From NCBI RefSeq assembly GCF_014701095.1, contig NZ_AP023439.1, forward strand, positions 6,994,001 to 7,058,000: a stretch of DNA of 64,000 bases. Reading direction: 5' to 3'. The translations under genes and the position numbers were made by a program. This document shows positions 16,053 to 24,259 of the stretch, piece after piece (position 1 is the first letter of the stretch; every line of letters begins with the position of its first letter). The stretch is from Streptomyces tuirus. Its GTDB lineage: Bacteria > Actinomycetota > Actinomycetes > Streptomycetales > Streptomycetaceae. The notes beneath the pieces are model-generated. The model saw only the letters and a program-made list of their open reading frames with translations, was not told the origin of the DNA and did no database searches.

Positions 16053-18263
16053 ATGACCTCCACGCTCACGCCTCGGCCGGTCGAACGGCGGCAGCCCGAG
16101 CGTCCCGGGACCTTGCCCCGGCGGCGTACCCGTGTCCTCGCCCTCCCCGAGGCGCGCTGGGCCGCCGCGGCCACCGTCCTCTTCCTGCTCGCGCTGCCCT
16201 TGCAGCTGACCGGCGCCCCGGCCTGGACATGGGGACCGCTGTACGCCCTGTCGTACGTCACGGGGGGATGGGAGCCGGGGTGGGACGGGCTCAAGGCGCT
16301 CAAGGACCGCACGCTCGACGTCGACCTGCTGATGGTCGTCGCCGCGCTGGGTGCCGCCGCGATCGGGCAGGTCATGGACGGCGCGCTGCTCATCGTCATC
16401 TTCGCCACCTCGGGAGCGCTGGAGGCACTGGCCACGGCCCGCACCGCCGACTCCGTCCGGGGGCTGCTCGACCTGGCCCCCGCGACGGCCACCCGCCTGA
16501 GCCCCGACGGCGGTGAACAGACTGTCGCGGTGGAGGAGTTGACGGTCGGGGACATCGTCCTCGTACGCCCCGGGGAGCGCGTGGGCGCCGACGGCCGGGT
16601 GCTGGACGGGGCGAGCGAGATGGACCAGGCGACCATCACCGGCGAGCCGCTGCCGGTGCCGAAGGAGCGGGGCGACGAGGTCTTCGCGGGCACCCTCAAC
16701 GGCACCGGCTCGCTGCGCGTCCGGGTCCAGCGAGACGCCTCCGACTCGGTGATCGCCCGCATCGTCCGCATGGTGCAGGAGGCGTCCGAGACCAAGGCAC
16801 CCACGCAGCTGTTCATCGAGAAGGTCGAACAGCGCTACTCGCTGGGCATGGTGGCCGCGACCCTGGCCGTCTTCCTGGTGCCGCTGGCCTTCGGCGCGCA
16901 GCTCACCGACGCGCTGCTGCGCGCCATGACGTTCATGATCGTCGCCTCCCCGTGCGCGGTCGTGCTGGCCACCATGCCGCCCCTGCTGTCGGCCATCGCC
17001 AACGCCGGGCGGCACGGCGTGCTGGTGAAGTCGGCCGTGGTGATGGAGCGGATCGGCCAGGTGGACGCGGTCGCCCTGGACAAGACCGGCACGCTCACCG
17101 AGGGCAGCCCGCGCGTCACCGACGTGCGGCCGCTGCCCGGATCCGGCCTGGACGAACGGGAGTTGCTGACACTGGCGGCCGCCGCCGAGCGGCCCAGTGA
17201 GCACCCGCTGGCCCGGGCGGTGGCGGACGCGGCCCGCGAACGCGGACTCGACCTGCCCGAGGCGCGGGACTTCACGTCCGCACCGGGCGTGGGAGTCACC
17301 GCCGTCGTCGACGGCCGCACGGTCGCGGTGGGCGCGCCCGCCCGGCTGCTGGACGCCCGCGACGGCATGGCCGCGGAGCCGGATGCCGCAGTCGGCATGG
17401 CCGCGGAATCGGACGACGCCGCAGTCGGCACGGCCGCGGAATCGGACGCCGCAGTCGGCATGGCCGCGGAATCGGACGCCGCAGTTGGCATGCCCACGGA
17501 ATCGGACGCCGCAGTCGGCATGGCCGCGGAATCGGACGCCGCGGTCGGCGCGGCCGCGGAAACGGAGGAGTCCCACCGCACGGCCGCGTACCTGGACGAG
17601 TCCCACCGCATGGTCGGGGAACTGGAGGAGTCCGGCCGTACCGCCGTCCTGGTCGTCGTCGACGGCATCCCCGCCGGACTGCTCGGCATCGCCGACCGGC
17701 TGCGCCCGGACGCCGCCGCCACGGTCGCCTCCCTCGCCCGGCTCACCGGCAGCGCCCCCGTGCTCCTCACCGGCGACAACCCCCGGGCCGCCGCACATCT
17801 CGCCGCCGAGGCGGGCATCGACGACGTGCGCGCCGGGCTGCTGCCGCAGGACAAGCTGGACGCCGTCCGGGAGATGGAGAGCACGGGCCGCAAGGTGCTG
17901 GTCGTCGGGGACGGCGTCAACGACGCGCCCGCCCTGGCCGCCGCGCACACCGGGATCGCCATGGGCCGGGCCGGCTCCGACCTGGCCCTGGAGACCGCGG
18001 ACGCCGTCGTCGTGCGCGACGAACTCGCCGCGGTCCCCGCCACCGTCGCCCTGTCCCGCCGCGCACGCACGCTGGTCGTGCAGAACCTCGTGATCGCCGG
18101 GGTGTTCATCGCCGGACTGGTCGTCTGGGACCTGGCCGGTGAGCTGCCGCTGCCGCTGGGCGTCGCGGGCCACGAGGGCTCCACGGTCCTGGTCGGCCTG
18201 AACGGGCTGCGGCTGCTGAGGGAGGGGGCCTGGCAGCGGGCCGCCGCCGGGGGAAGCAGCTGA
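16053..18263 (+). CDS. heavy-metal-translocating P-type ATPase with internal repeat expansion
   Basis: A 736-residue P1B ATPase. It has TGEP (actuator), the transmembrane SPC metal site (VASPCAVVLATMPP), DKTGTLTEGS (phosphorylated Asp), SEHPLARAV (nucleotide-binding His-Pro) and GDGVNDAPALA. SPC points to Zn, Cd or Co export or related metals rather than Cu. No N-terminal CxxC metal-binding domain is present. About residues 440-510, in the nucleotide-binding domain, contain a repetitive insert of six to seven DAAVGMAAES-like decapeptides followed by an ESHR-containing duplicated segment. ATG 16053 follows a GAAGGA ribosome site. An ArsR-like operator lies upstream. Confidence 0.88.
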   Translation: MTSTLTPRPVERRQPERPGTLPRRRTRVLALPEARWAAAATVLFLLALPLQLTGAPAWTWGPLYALSYVTGGWEPGWDGLKALKDRTLDVDLLMVVAALGAAAIGQVMDGALLIVIFATSGALEALATARTADSVRGLLDLAPATATRLSPDGGEQTVAVEELTVGDIVLVRPGERVGADGRVLDGASEMDQATITGEPLPVPKERGDEVFAGTLNGTGSLRVRVQRDASDSVIARIVRMVQEASETKAPTQLFIEKVEQRYSLGMVAATLAVFLVPLAFGAQLTDALLRAMTFMIVASPCAVVLATMPPLLSAIANAGRHGVLVKSAVVMERIGQVDAVALDKTGTLTEGSPRVTDVRPLPGSGLDERELLTLAAAAERPSEHPLARAVADAARERGLDLPEARDFTSAPGVGVTAVVDGRTVAVGAPARLLDARDGMAAEPDAAVGMAAESDDAAVGTAAESDAAVGMAAESDAAVGMPTESDAAVGMAAESDAAVGAAAETEESHRTAAYLDESHRMVGELEESGRTAVLVVVDGIPAGLLGIADRLRPDAAATVASLARLTGSAPVLLTGDNPRAAAHLAAEAGIDDVRAGLLPQDKLDAVREMESTGRKVLVVGDGVNDAPALAAAHTGIAMGRAGSDLALETADAVVVRDELAAVPATVALSRRARTLVVQNLVIAGVFIAGLVVWDLAGELPLPLGVAGHEGSTVLVGLNGLRLLREGAWQRAAAGGSS
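17370..17567 (+). repeat. 30-bp in-frame tandem repeat inside the P-type ATPase gene
   Basis: Six full units (17370, 17400, 17433, 17463, 17493, 17523) and a partial one share GCCGCGGAATCGGACGCCGC. One unit is 33 bp; all others are 30 bp, so the frame is kept. The translation is a run of A-A-E-S-D-A-A-V-G-M units, acidic and Ala/Gly-rich. Units are nearly identical in DNA, indicating recent expansion by slippage or unequal exchange. Confidence 0.92.
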
Positions 18264-18281
18264 CGCACGCCCCTCGGAGCA

Positions 18282-18404
18282 CCGGTGCGGGCCGCTGCCG
18301 GCCCGCGTCACCAGGTCCCTGGGCACGAGAGTGGCGGTCGTGTGGGCGAGGGCGAGGAGGTGCTCGGTGGCCTTGCGGGCACCGGTGCGGGAGTCGCCCT
18401 CAAC
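18282..18404 (-). pseudogene. remnant of a LacI family regulator gene
   Basis: A minus-strand frame reads GDSRTGARKATEHLLALAH, matching the conserved LacI core (DNRAGAREATEHLLALGH), and then at once VPRDLVTRAGSGP, which resembles the LacI C-terminal end (PTELVVRASTGP). The intervening 130 or so residues and the N-terminal half are missing, and no start codon fits. It lies in the 353-bp gap between the ATPase and the SseB-like gene, which otherwise shows only low-complexity GC-rich sequence. Confidence 0.4.
18287..18306 (+). terminator. hairpin terminator after the P-type ATPase
   Basis: A perfect 8-bp stem, GCGGGCCG / CGGCCCGC with a CTGC loop, begins 24 bp after the ATPase stop. No T-run follows, as usual for high-GC actinobacterial terminators. 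Confidence 0.5.
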
Positions 18405-18616
18405 ATCCCGCGGCACCTCGGGGGCACAGGGGACACCCCGGGCACACCGGGACGCCCGGGGGACACCCCGGCCCCACACGATCTCCCCGGTGCTCCCACC
18501 AACCCCGAAGATCCACCAGGGTTGCCCCGTTCCCGTTCGGGTACGCGAGCAGGACCGCATCCGGGCCGGATCATGCCCGGGCGGGCCGCACGACCGCCGC
18601 TACCAGGGAATCTGCC

Positions 18617-19015
18617 ATGGAGACACCCGCAAACGACCCCACGCCCACGCCCGCCCAGCGGGCTCTGGACGTCCTCGCCGAGAACACCGAGGACACGGCG
18701 GCTCTGGACGCGCTCGCCAACAGCGACGTGCTCATCCCCGTGCCCGACGACGCCAACGACTCCGACGCCGCCAATCCCTCGGCGGTGGCGCTGCCGGTGC
18801 TGGAGCAGCCGGGCGGCGAACCGGTGGTGCCCGTGTTCACCTCGGAGGTGGAGATGGCCGGGCTGCTGCCGTTCGTTTCCCGCTACCGCCTGGTGCCGCT
18901 CGGCGCCCTCGCCGCACAGTGGCCGGCCGACGACCTGTCGCTCACCATCGACGGCAGCTCCGAGCACCGCCTGACGCTGACCTCGGAGGGAGTCCGCACC
19001 CTGCTGGCCCGCTAG
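18617..19015 (+). CDS. SseB N-terminal domain protein
   Basis: A 132-residue acidic protein with the SseB N-terminal fold: TAALDALANSDVLIPV near residue 30, then VVPVFTSEVEMAGLLP and a C-terminal hydrophobic stretch. In streptomycetes single-domain SseB-like proteins are common and mostly of unknown function; the link to type III secretion effectors is only by name. It is convergent with the MarR gene, and the two stop codons share the four bases CTAG at 19012-19015. Confidence 0.75.
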   Translation: METPANDPTPTPAQRALDVLAENTEDTAALDALANSDVLIPVPDDANDSDAANPSAVALPVLEQPGGEPVVPVFTSEVEMAGLLPFVSRYRLVPLGALAAQWPADDLSLTIDGSSEHRLTLTSEGVRTLLAR

Positions 19016-19437
19016 CGGGGCGGCCGACCCGATCCGGGCCTGGGCGGCTCCCCGCCCAGCGTCCGGGACAGGGCTGCCCGCTGCAACGGCAGCACCTCGG
19101 CGTGCAGATCACGGCCCTTGGACGTCAGAGAGACCCACACTCCCCGCCGGTCCTCCGCGCAGACGGACCGCGTCACCAGCCCGTCCTTCTCCAGCCGGGC
19201 GATCAGCCGTGACAGCGCGCTCTGACTGAGGTGGACCCGCCCCACGAGGTTCTGCACCCGGCACTGCTCGCCCTCCTCGGGCGCCGCGGTCGCGAGCATG
19301 TCCAGCACCTCGAAGTCGGAGGCGCCGAGACCGTGCGGATGCAGCGCCCGGTCGATCTCGCACATCGTGCGCGCGTGCGCCGACAGGATGTCCCGCCACC
19401 GGTCCTCGAGCCGCCCACCAGCCGTTTTCGACGCCAT
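19012..19437 (-). CDS. MarR family transcriptional regulator
   Basis: A 141-residue winged-helix regulator. The DNA-binding region is at about residues 35-100 (ASDFEVLDMLAT, VGRVHLSQSALSRLIARLEKDGLVTR, then CAEDRRGVWVSLTSKGRDL for the wing and following helix). A dimer-forming N-terminal helix precedes it. Ligand and targets are unknown. It is convergent with the SseB-like gene with a four-base overlap of the stops. Confidence 0.85.
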   Translation of the reverse strand: MASKTAGGRLEDRWRDILSAHARTMCEIDRALHPHGLGASDFEVLDMLATAAPEEGEQCRVQNLVGRVHLSQSALSRLIARLEKDGLVTRSVCAEDRRGVWVSLTSKGRDLHAEVLPLQRAALSRTLGGEPPRPGSGRPPR

Positions 19438-19796
19438 AGGGGAACGGTAACACCGGTGCAGGGTTCAATGACCGTGCATCGACTACGGGCTCCGAGAGCC
19501 CCCGGGCCACCGTCTCGCGGCTCCCGCTCCCGAGCCCTACGCCGACCTCCCAGGTCCGCACGCCCTGCGCCATGAGGCCGGACCAGGCGCTCGCGTCGAC
19601 GTCCTGGTTCCGGCACCGCTGAGTACACGGGGGCGGGGCCGGCCCCGCCTCCTCGTCGCTCATCCGTCCGAACTCCGCTCCCCGGCAGGGCAGTTCGGTA
19701 TCGGTCAACGATGCCGAAGCCCGGACGCGGCGGCTTCGGCTGCGAGACAGTGGGAAGACCCGGTGAGAGGGCGAAGCCGCGAGGCAGGGGCACGAC
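19438..19796. other. gap between MarR and ArsR-like genes
   Basis: About 360 bp of divergent upstream sequence. A minus-strand frame from ATG 19663 (MSDEEAGPAPPPC...) has coding-like third positions for about 60 codons and a GGAG nine bases upstream, but it continues out of frame into the MarR gene and resembles nothing I recognise. I do not call it as a gene. A CACCGGTG palindrome near 19453 may belong to the MarR promoter. Confidence 0.3.
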
Positions 19797-20054
19797 ATGC
19801 TGAGGACACCCACGGACGAGACGCGGCTGCGCATCCTGGCCTGGCTGAAGGAACCCGGTCCCGCGGCGGACGGTGTCACCGCGGACGCCGTCGCCGAGCG
19901 GTTCTCGCTGCCGCGCCCGGTCGCCGTCAGCCATCTGCGGCTGCTGGAGGCCACCGGCATGCTGCGCACCAGCAGGTCCGCGGGCCGGGTGCGCTACCAC
20001 CGCGACGACATGCGGATCGCCGAAGTCGCCCGGATGTTCGAGAAGGGCTGGTAG
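19797..20054 (+). CDS. small ArsR-like winged-helix regulator
   Basis: An 85-residue protein that is nearly all winged helix: TRLRILAWLKE, then AERFSLPRPVAVSHLRLLEATGML and VRYHRDDMRIAEVARMF. No metal-binding ELxVxDL motif is visible, so it is probably not a metal sensor. It lies 48 bp before the SMP-30 type gene in the same direction and probably regulates it. Confidence 0.75.
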   Translation: MLRTPTDETRLRILAWLKEPGPAADGVTADAVAERFSLPRPVAVSHLRLLEATGMLRTSRSAGRVRYHRDDMRIAEVARMFEKGW

Positions 20055-20102
20055 GCGATCCGGTACACCGGTATCGCCCAGAGGTTGGAGGACACGCGCG
20101 CA

Positions 20103-21062
20103 ATGGACCGTCCCACGGCACTCGTACCCCGCCACTACGTCGCGGTGGGCCCCGGCCCCGAGGACGTGGTCGCCGACCCGCGCGGCCGCGTCCTCACCGG
20201 CGTCGCCGACGGCCGCATCCTGCGGCTCGACGCCCTCGGCGACCCGGTCGAGGCCCGCGCCGAGGTGGTCGCCGAGACCGGCGGCAGGCCGCTCGGACTC
20301 GAACTCCTCCCGGACGGCGACCTGCTGGTGTGCGACGCCGAGCGCGGACTCCTGAGGGTCGACACCGGCGACGGCACGGTCCGGATCCTCGCCGACTCGG
20401 TGGCCGGGGAGCCGCTGCGCTTCTGCAGCAACGCCGTGGCCCTCTCCGACGGCAGCGTGTACTTCACCGTCTCCAGCCGCCGCTACCCGCTGGAGCAGTG
20501 GATCGGCGACATCGTCGAACACACCGGTACGGGACGGCTGTTGCGGCTCGCCCCCGGCGCCGACGCGCCCGAAGTGGTGCTGGACGGGCTGCAGTTCGCC
20601 AACGGCATCGCCGTCGGCGCGGACGAGTCCTTCCTCGTCGTCGCCGAGACCGGTGCCTGCCGGCTGCTGCGCGTCCCGCTCACCGGGCCGACGGCCGGGC
20701 GGAGCGAGCCGTTCGCCGAGAACCTCCCCGGCATGCCCGACAACCTCTGGCGCGGCGCGCCCGACGGCCCGATCTGGGTCGCGCTCGCCGGACCCCGCGT
20801 CCCGGCCCTCGACCGGTTCCACCGCAGCGCCCCCGGCGTTCGGGCCGCCGCCGCGCGCGTCGCCGTACGCGCCCCGTTCCGGCCCACCGGCACGATCGCC
20901 GTCCAGGCCTTCGACGACGAGGGCCGCGTCGTGCACCATCTCGCCCGCAGCCGCTCCGGCTACCGCATGCCCACCAGCGTCTGCGAAGCGGGCGGGCACC
21001 TCATCCTCGGCAGCATCTGGGAACGGGGCGTGGCGGTCTGCGAGGCGCCCGCGGCGAAGTGA
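20103..21062 (+). CDS. SMP-30/gluconolactonase or strictosidine synthase-like beta-propeller
   Basis: A 319-residue six-bladed beta-propeller protein. Blade repeats such as GRILRLDALGDPVEA, LPDGDLLVCDAERGLLRVDTGDG and FANGIAVGADESFLVVAETG are typical of SMP-30 and strictosidine-synthase-like enzymes, which hydrolyse lactones or phosphate esters with a bound metal. RFCSNAVALSDGSVYFT also fits the strictosidine-synthase-like branch. ATG 20103 with an upstream GGAGG is chosen over an in-frame TTG at 20085. The partner ArsR-like regulator lies just upstream. Substrate unknown. Confidence 0.75.
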   Translation: MDRPTALVPRHYVAVGPGPEDVVADPRGRVLTGVADGRILRLDALGDPVEARAEVVAETGGRPLGLELLPDGDLLVCDAERGLLRVDTGDGTVRILADSVAGEPLRFCSNAVALSDGSVYFTVSSRRYPLEQWIGDIVEHTGTGRLLRLAPGADAPEVVLDGLQFANGIAVGADESFLVVAETGACRLLRVPLTGPTAGRSEPFAENLPGMPDNLWRGAPDGPIWVALAGPRVPALDRFHRSAPGVRAAAARVAVRAPFRPTGTIAVQAFDDEGRVVHHLARSRSGYRMPTSVCEAGGHLILGSIWERGVAVCEAPAAK

Positions 21063-21256
21063 CCCGCACCGTCCCGTCTCGGAGTGACCCCGCCCCGCCC
21101 CGGGGTTAACCTGAACTCCGGCCGTGACGGGCGTCGCGGCGCGGCGGTGGGGCCCGCCGTACCCGAACCGCGGCAAGGACGCCGCCAACGGTCCCTACTT
21201 GCGACGGCACGTGCCCGTACGACCCGGGCCCCGGCGAGTAGGAGACGGACGACCCC

Positions 21257-21712
21257 ATGACATCCCCCGAAGGCCTCCGCGTCGCGGCGACAGCCCCCCA
21301 CCCGTCTCCCTGGCGTGCCCAGGCGCCCGTCGTCGCGGTCGTCTCGCTCGGCGGGGGAGTGGGCGCGACCGCCCGGTACGCGGCCTCCCTCTGGTGGCCC
21401 ACGCCCCCGGGCGGTTTCCCCTGGACGACCCTCGGGATCAACATCGTGGGCTGCGCGGTGATCGGCGTGTTCATGGTGGTCATCACCGAGATCCGGACCG
21501 CCCACCCCCTGGTCCGGCCCTTCTTCGGCACCGGCGTCCTCGGCGGCTTCACCACCTTCTCGACGTACGCCGTCGACATCCAGAGACTCATCGACGGCGG
21601 CCGTCCCGGCACCGGGCTGGCCTACCTCGCCGCGACCCCGCTCGCGGCGCTCACGGCGGTGTGGCTCGCGGCCGGCACGACCCGCCGCGTCCTGAAAGGC
21701 AGGCGACGATGA
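21257..21712 (+). CDS. crcB: fluoride channel subunit CrcB (copy 1)
   Basis: A 151-residue, four-helix Fluc protein with a roughly 25-residue N-terminal extension. It has GGGVGATARY, the conserved Asn in LGINIVGCAVIG and the F-box GTGVLGGFTTFSTY. It exports toxic F- down its gradient. It is followed by DUF190 and a second crcB with four-base overlaps, so the channel is likely a heterodimer of antiparallel subunits. I looked for a fluoride riboswitch upstream and found none. Confidence 0.92.
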   Translation: MTSPEGLRVAATAPHPSPWRAQAPVVAVVSLGGGVGATARYAASLWWPTPPGGFPWTTLGINIVGCAVIGVFMVVITEIRTAHPLVRPFFGTGVLGGFTTFSTYAVDIQRLIDGGRPGTGLAYLAATPLAALTAVWLAAGTTRRVLKGRRR

Positions 21713-22089
21713 CGAGGCTGACCGGCAGGGCCCTGCGCCTGACCGTCTTCGTCGGCGAGCGCGACACCTGGCACCACAAGCCCCTCTACTCGGAGATCGT
21801 GCACCGCGCCCACGCGGCGGGACTCGCGGGTGCCAGCGTCTTCCGCGGCATCGAGGGCTTCGGCGCCTCCTCCCTCATCCACACCTCGCGGCTGCTGTCC
21901 CTGAGCGAGGACCTGCCGGTCGCCGTGGTGATCGTCGACACCGAGCCACGGGTCCGCGCCTTCCTGCCGCAGCTCGACGAACTGGTCACCGAGGGGCTGG
22001 TGACACTCGACGCCTGCGAGGTCATCCGTTACACGGGCCGGGACGACACGCCCGGCACGACGGACGCGGAGGGTAATAACTCGTTGTGA
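21709..22089 (+). CDS. DUF190 family protein
   Basis: A 126-residue DUF190 protein with the family core LRLTVFVGERDTWHHKPLYSEIV and GASVFRGIEGFG. It is related in fold to PII-like regulators, and DUF190 genes often sit beside crcB. Its place between two crcB genes, with ATGA and GTGA overlaps on either side, suggests it modulates the fluoride channel or senses a related signal; its biochemistry is not established. Confidence 0.85.
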   Translation: MTRLTGRALRLTVFVGERDTWHHKPLYSEIVHRAHAAGLAGASVFRGIEGFGASSLIHTSRLLSLSEDLPVAVVIVDTEPRVRAFLPQLDELVTEGLVTLDACEVIRYTGRDDTPGTTDAEGNNSL

Positions 22090-22433
22090 ACTGGCTGCTG
22101 GTCGTCGGCGGCGCGCTGGTCGGCGCCCCGCTGCGCTACCTCACCGACCGGGCGGTCCAGGCGCGGCACGACTCGGTCTTCCCCTGGGGCACCTTCACGG
22201 TGAACGTCACCGGCTCCCTGATCCTCGGCCTGCTCACCGGAGCCGCCACCCACCTCCAGCTGCTGCTCGGCACGGGCCTGTGCGGGGCCATGACGACATA
22301 CTCGACGTTCTCCTACGAGACGCTGCGGCTGGCGGAGACCGGGGCGCGGCTGCAGGCCGCCCTCAACGTCGCGGTCAGTGTGACGGCCGGTATCGCCGCG
22401 GCCTTCGCGGGGGCGGCACTGGCGCGTCTGTGA
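22086..22433 (+). CDS. crcB: fluoride channel subunit CrcB (copy 2)
   Basis: A 115-residue Fluc subunit with GALVGAPLRYLTD, TVNVTGSLILGLL and GTGLCGAMTTYSTF. Compared with copy 1 the F-box reads GAMTTYSTF, so one of the two conserved phenylalanine positions is changed while the other is kept. This asymmetry fits obligate pairing of the two subunits. The GTG start overlaps the DUF190 stop. Confidence 0.9.
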   Translation: MNWLLVVGGALVGAPLRYLTDRAVQARHDSVFPWGTFTVNVTGSLILGLLTGAATHLQLLLGTGLCGAMTTYSTFSYETLRLAETGARLQAALNVAVSVTAGIAAAFAGAALARL

Positions 22434-22494
22434 GGTGCTGTGAGAGGTGCTGTGACGCGCGGTGAGAGGTGCTGTGGAGCGCTGTGAGGCGCGT
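22434..22494. repeat. short GTGAGAGGTGCTGT direct repeats after crcB
   Basis: Three close copies of a TGAG(A)GGTGCTGTG-like unit lie directly after the crcB stop, in the leader of uppP. Origin and function unknown. Confidence 0.5.
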
Positions 22495-22570
22495 TCATGA
22501 GATCCGTTCTCGTCCGGGTGTAGTAAGACGGTCCCCTCCGCTCCCGCCCCCCCGAGCAGAACTGGATCCC

Positions 22571-23407
22571 ATGAGCGTCATCAGCGTCGGTCAGGCCGTC
22601 GTCCTCGGAGCCGTCGAGGGGGTGACCGAGTTCCTGCCCGTCTCCTCCACCGGGCATCTGAAGATCGTCGAGGGACTGATGGGCATCCCCGTCGACGACC
22701 ACGCCGTGGTCGGGTTCTCGGCCGTCATCCAGGTCGGCGCGATCGCCGCGGTCCTCGTGTACTTCTTCAAGGACATCGTGCGGATCGTGTCCGCCTGGGG
22801 AAGAGGCCTGCGCGACCGTGAGGAGCGGTACCACCACGACTACAAGTTCGCCTGGTGGGTCATCTGCGCGACCATCCCGATCGTCGTCGTCGGACTCGCG
22901 GCCAAGCCGCTCATCGAGGGCCCGCTGGCCTCGCTGTGGGTGGTCGCCGGCTCGCTGATCGCCGGCAGCGGTGTGATGTGGGCGGCCGACCGGGTGGGCC
23001 GGCACAAGCGCGGCGAGGACGACACCTCGTTCAAGGACGCGATGCTGGTCGGCAGCTCTCAGATCCTCGCCCTGCTCTTCCCCGGCTTCTCCCGCTCCGG
23101 CGCCACCATGTCCACCGCGCTCATCCTGGACCTGGACCGCGTCGCCGCCACCCGCCTCTCCTTCTTCCTCGGCATCCCCGCCCTGACCGGCGCCGGCCTC
23201 TACGAGCTCAAGGACGCCCTGGGCACGGGGGTCGGCGCCGCGCCGCTCGCCGCCGGCACGCTCGTGTCGTTCGTGGTGGCGTACGCCTCGATCGCCTGGC
23301 TGCTGAAGTTCGTCGTCAAGCACTCCTTCAACGCGTTCGTGATCTACCGGGTCGTGGTGGGTGTGCTGCTGTTCGGGCTGCTCGGGGCCGGGGTGCTGCA
23401 CAGTTGA
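22571..23407 (+). CDS. uppP: undecaprenyl-diphosphatase
   Basis: A 278-residue BacA/UppP-type membrane phosphatase that recycles undecaprenyl pyrophosphate to the monophosphate carrier for cell-wall synthesis; overproduction gives bacitracin resistance in this family. Signature motifs are LGAVEGVTEFLPVSSTGHL (residues 11-29) and FPGFSRSGATMSTAL in the second half. About eight membrane segments. ATG 22571 starts directly before the conserved N-terminus; the longer frame upstream lacks support. Confidence 0.95.
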   Translation: MSVISVGQAVVLGAVEGVTEFLPVSSTGHLKIVEGLMGIPVDDHAVVGFSAVIQVGAIAAVLVYFFKDIVRIVSAWGRGLRDREERYHHDYKFAWWVICATIPIVVVGLAAKPLIEGPLASLWVVAGSLIAGSGVMWAADRVGRHKRGEDDTSFKDAMLVGSSQILALLFPGFSRSGATMSTALILDLDRVAATRLSFFLGIPALTGAGLYELKDALGTGVGAAPLAAGTLVSFVVAYASIAWLLKFVVKHSFNAFVIYRVVVGVLLFGLLGAGVLHS

Positions 23408-23449
23408 GTGGTCTGCCGGGAGGCGCCGTCGGCCGGCTGCGGCGCCATC

Positions 23450-23488
23450 GTGGCTCGTCGCGCAGTTCCCCGCGCCCCTTTGGGGCGG
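23450..23488. repeat. dispersed Streptomyces intergenic element (copy 1)
   Basis: The string GCGCAGTTCCCCGCGCCCC followed by a GGGGCG arm forms a small hairpin (CGCCCC-TTT-GGGGCG). The same sequence appears at 26804. Elements of this type are widespread between Streptomyces genes and may act as terminators or mRNA-end structures. Confidence 0.7.
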
Positions 23489-23527
23489 CCCTTGACAGCA
23501 GCTTCCGCCGACCGGAGTATCTCTCCC

Positions 23528-24259
23528 GTGAACCTGTCAGACAGCCGGACAGCCGGACAGCCCGTGCGACGCGTCAGTGCCATGGAAGCGGTGCTGGCGT
23601 ACCTGCGCGACGCCATCGAGCGGGGCGAGTACGCCATCGGCGACAAGCTCCCCTCCGAGGCGGAACTGTGCCGCACCCTCGAGGTCTCCCGGCCGGTGCT
23701 GCGCGAGGCGCTGCGGGCGCTGCAGACCATGGGTCTGACTGTGTCCAGGACCGGTAAGGGCACCTTCGTCGTCGCCGGCACCGTCGAGGACCCCACCTTC
23801 GGCGACTACGCGGCCAGCGACCTGCTGGAGGTGCGGCGCCACGTCGAGATCCCGGTCGCCGGGTACGCGGCCCGGCGCCGCACGCCGGAGAACCTCGACC
23901 ATCTGTCCCACATCCTGGACCGGATGGAGCGGGAGACGGACACCACCGCCTGGGTCGCCATGGACACGCTGTTCCACCTCGCCGTGGCCGAGGCCGCCCA
24001 GAACCCGGTCTTCCGCCGGGTCATCGAGGAGATCCGGGACGCACTGGCCCGCCAGTCCGCCTTCCTCAACGAGCTGGGCGGCCGCCGCGAGCAGTCCAAC
24101 CGCGAGCACCGGGCGATCGTCGAGGCGCTGATCGACGGTTCCGAGAACGACGCGGTGGAGGCCATGGCCCACCATCTGGACCGCGTCGAGACCACCCTCA
24201 CCGACATCGTGCGCTCGTCGCGCACGGAGACCCCCACGGAAGGCGGACCCGAGGCGTGA
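23528..24259 (+). CDS. FadR-type GntR transcriptional regulator
   Basis: A 243-residue GntR regulator. The winged helix spans about residues 20-85 (VLAYLRDAIERGEYAIGDKLPSE, then LCRTLEVSRPVLREALRALQ), and the C-terminal FCD domain carries the metal/ligand residues in EVRRHVEIPVAG, DTLFHLAVAEAA and EHRAIVEALIDG. GTG 23528 is preferred because VNLSDSRTAG directly precedes the conserved region; ATG 23582 is an alternative. Its end overlaps the permease start (GTGA), so it leads an amino-acid utilisation operon and probably controls it. Confidence 0.82.
   Translation: MNLSDSRTAGQPVRRVSAMEAVLAYLRDAIERGEYAIGDKLPSEAELCRTLEVSRPVLREALRALQTMGLTVSRTGKGTFVVAGTVEDPTFGDYAASDLLEVRRHVEIPVAGYAARRRTPENLDHLSHILDRMERETDTTAWVAMDTLFHLAVAEAAQNPVFRRVIEEIRDALARQSAFLNELGGRREQSNREHRAIVEALIDGSENDAVEAMAHHLDRVETTLTDIVRSSRTETPTEGGPEA

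Noticed and set aside
16053..18263. Copper-exporting ATPase assignment
   Set aside because: The membrane motif is SPC, not CPC, and no N-terminal copper-binding domain is present, so copper transport is unlikely.
14508..18560. 1350-codon minus-strand open frame across gabD and the P-type ATPase
   Set aside because: A shadow frame created by GC-rich codon bias; contains only antisense of known proteins apart from the short LacI-like piece reported separately.
21063..21256. Possible fluoride riboswitch upstream of crcB
   Set aside because: The conserved pieces expected of the crcB motif, such as the GATGACTCC-like segment, are not present.
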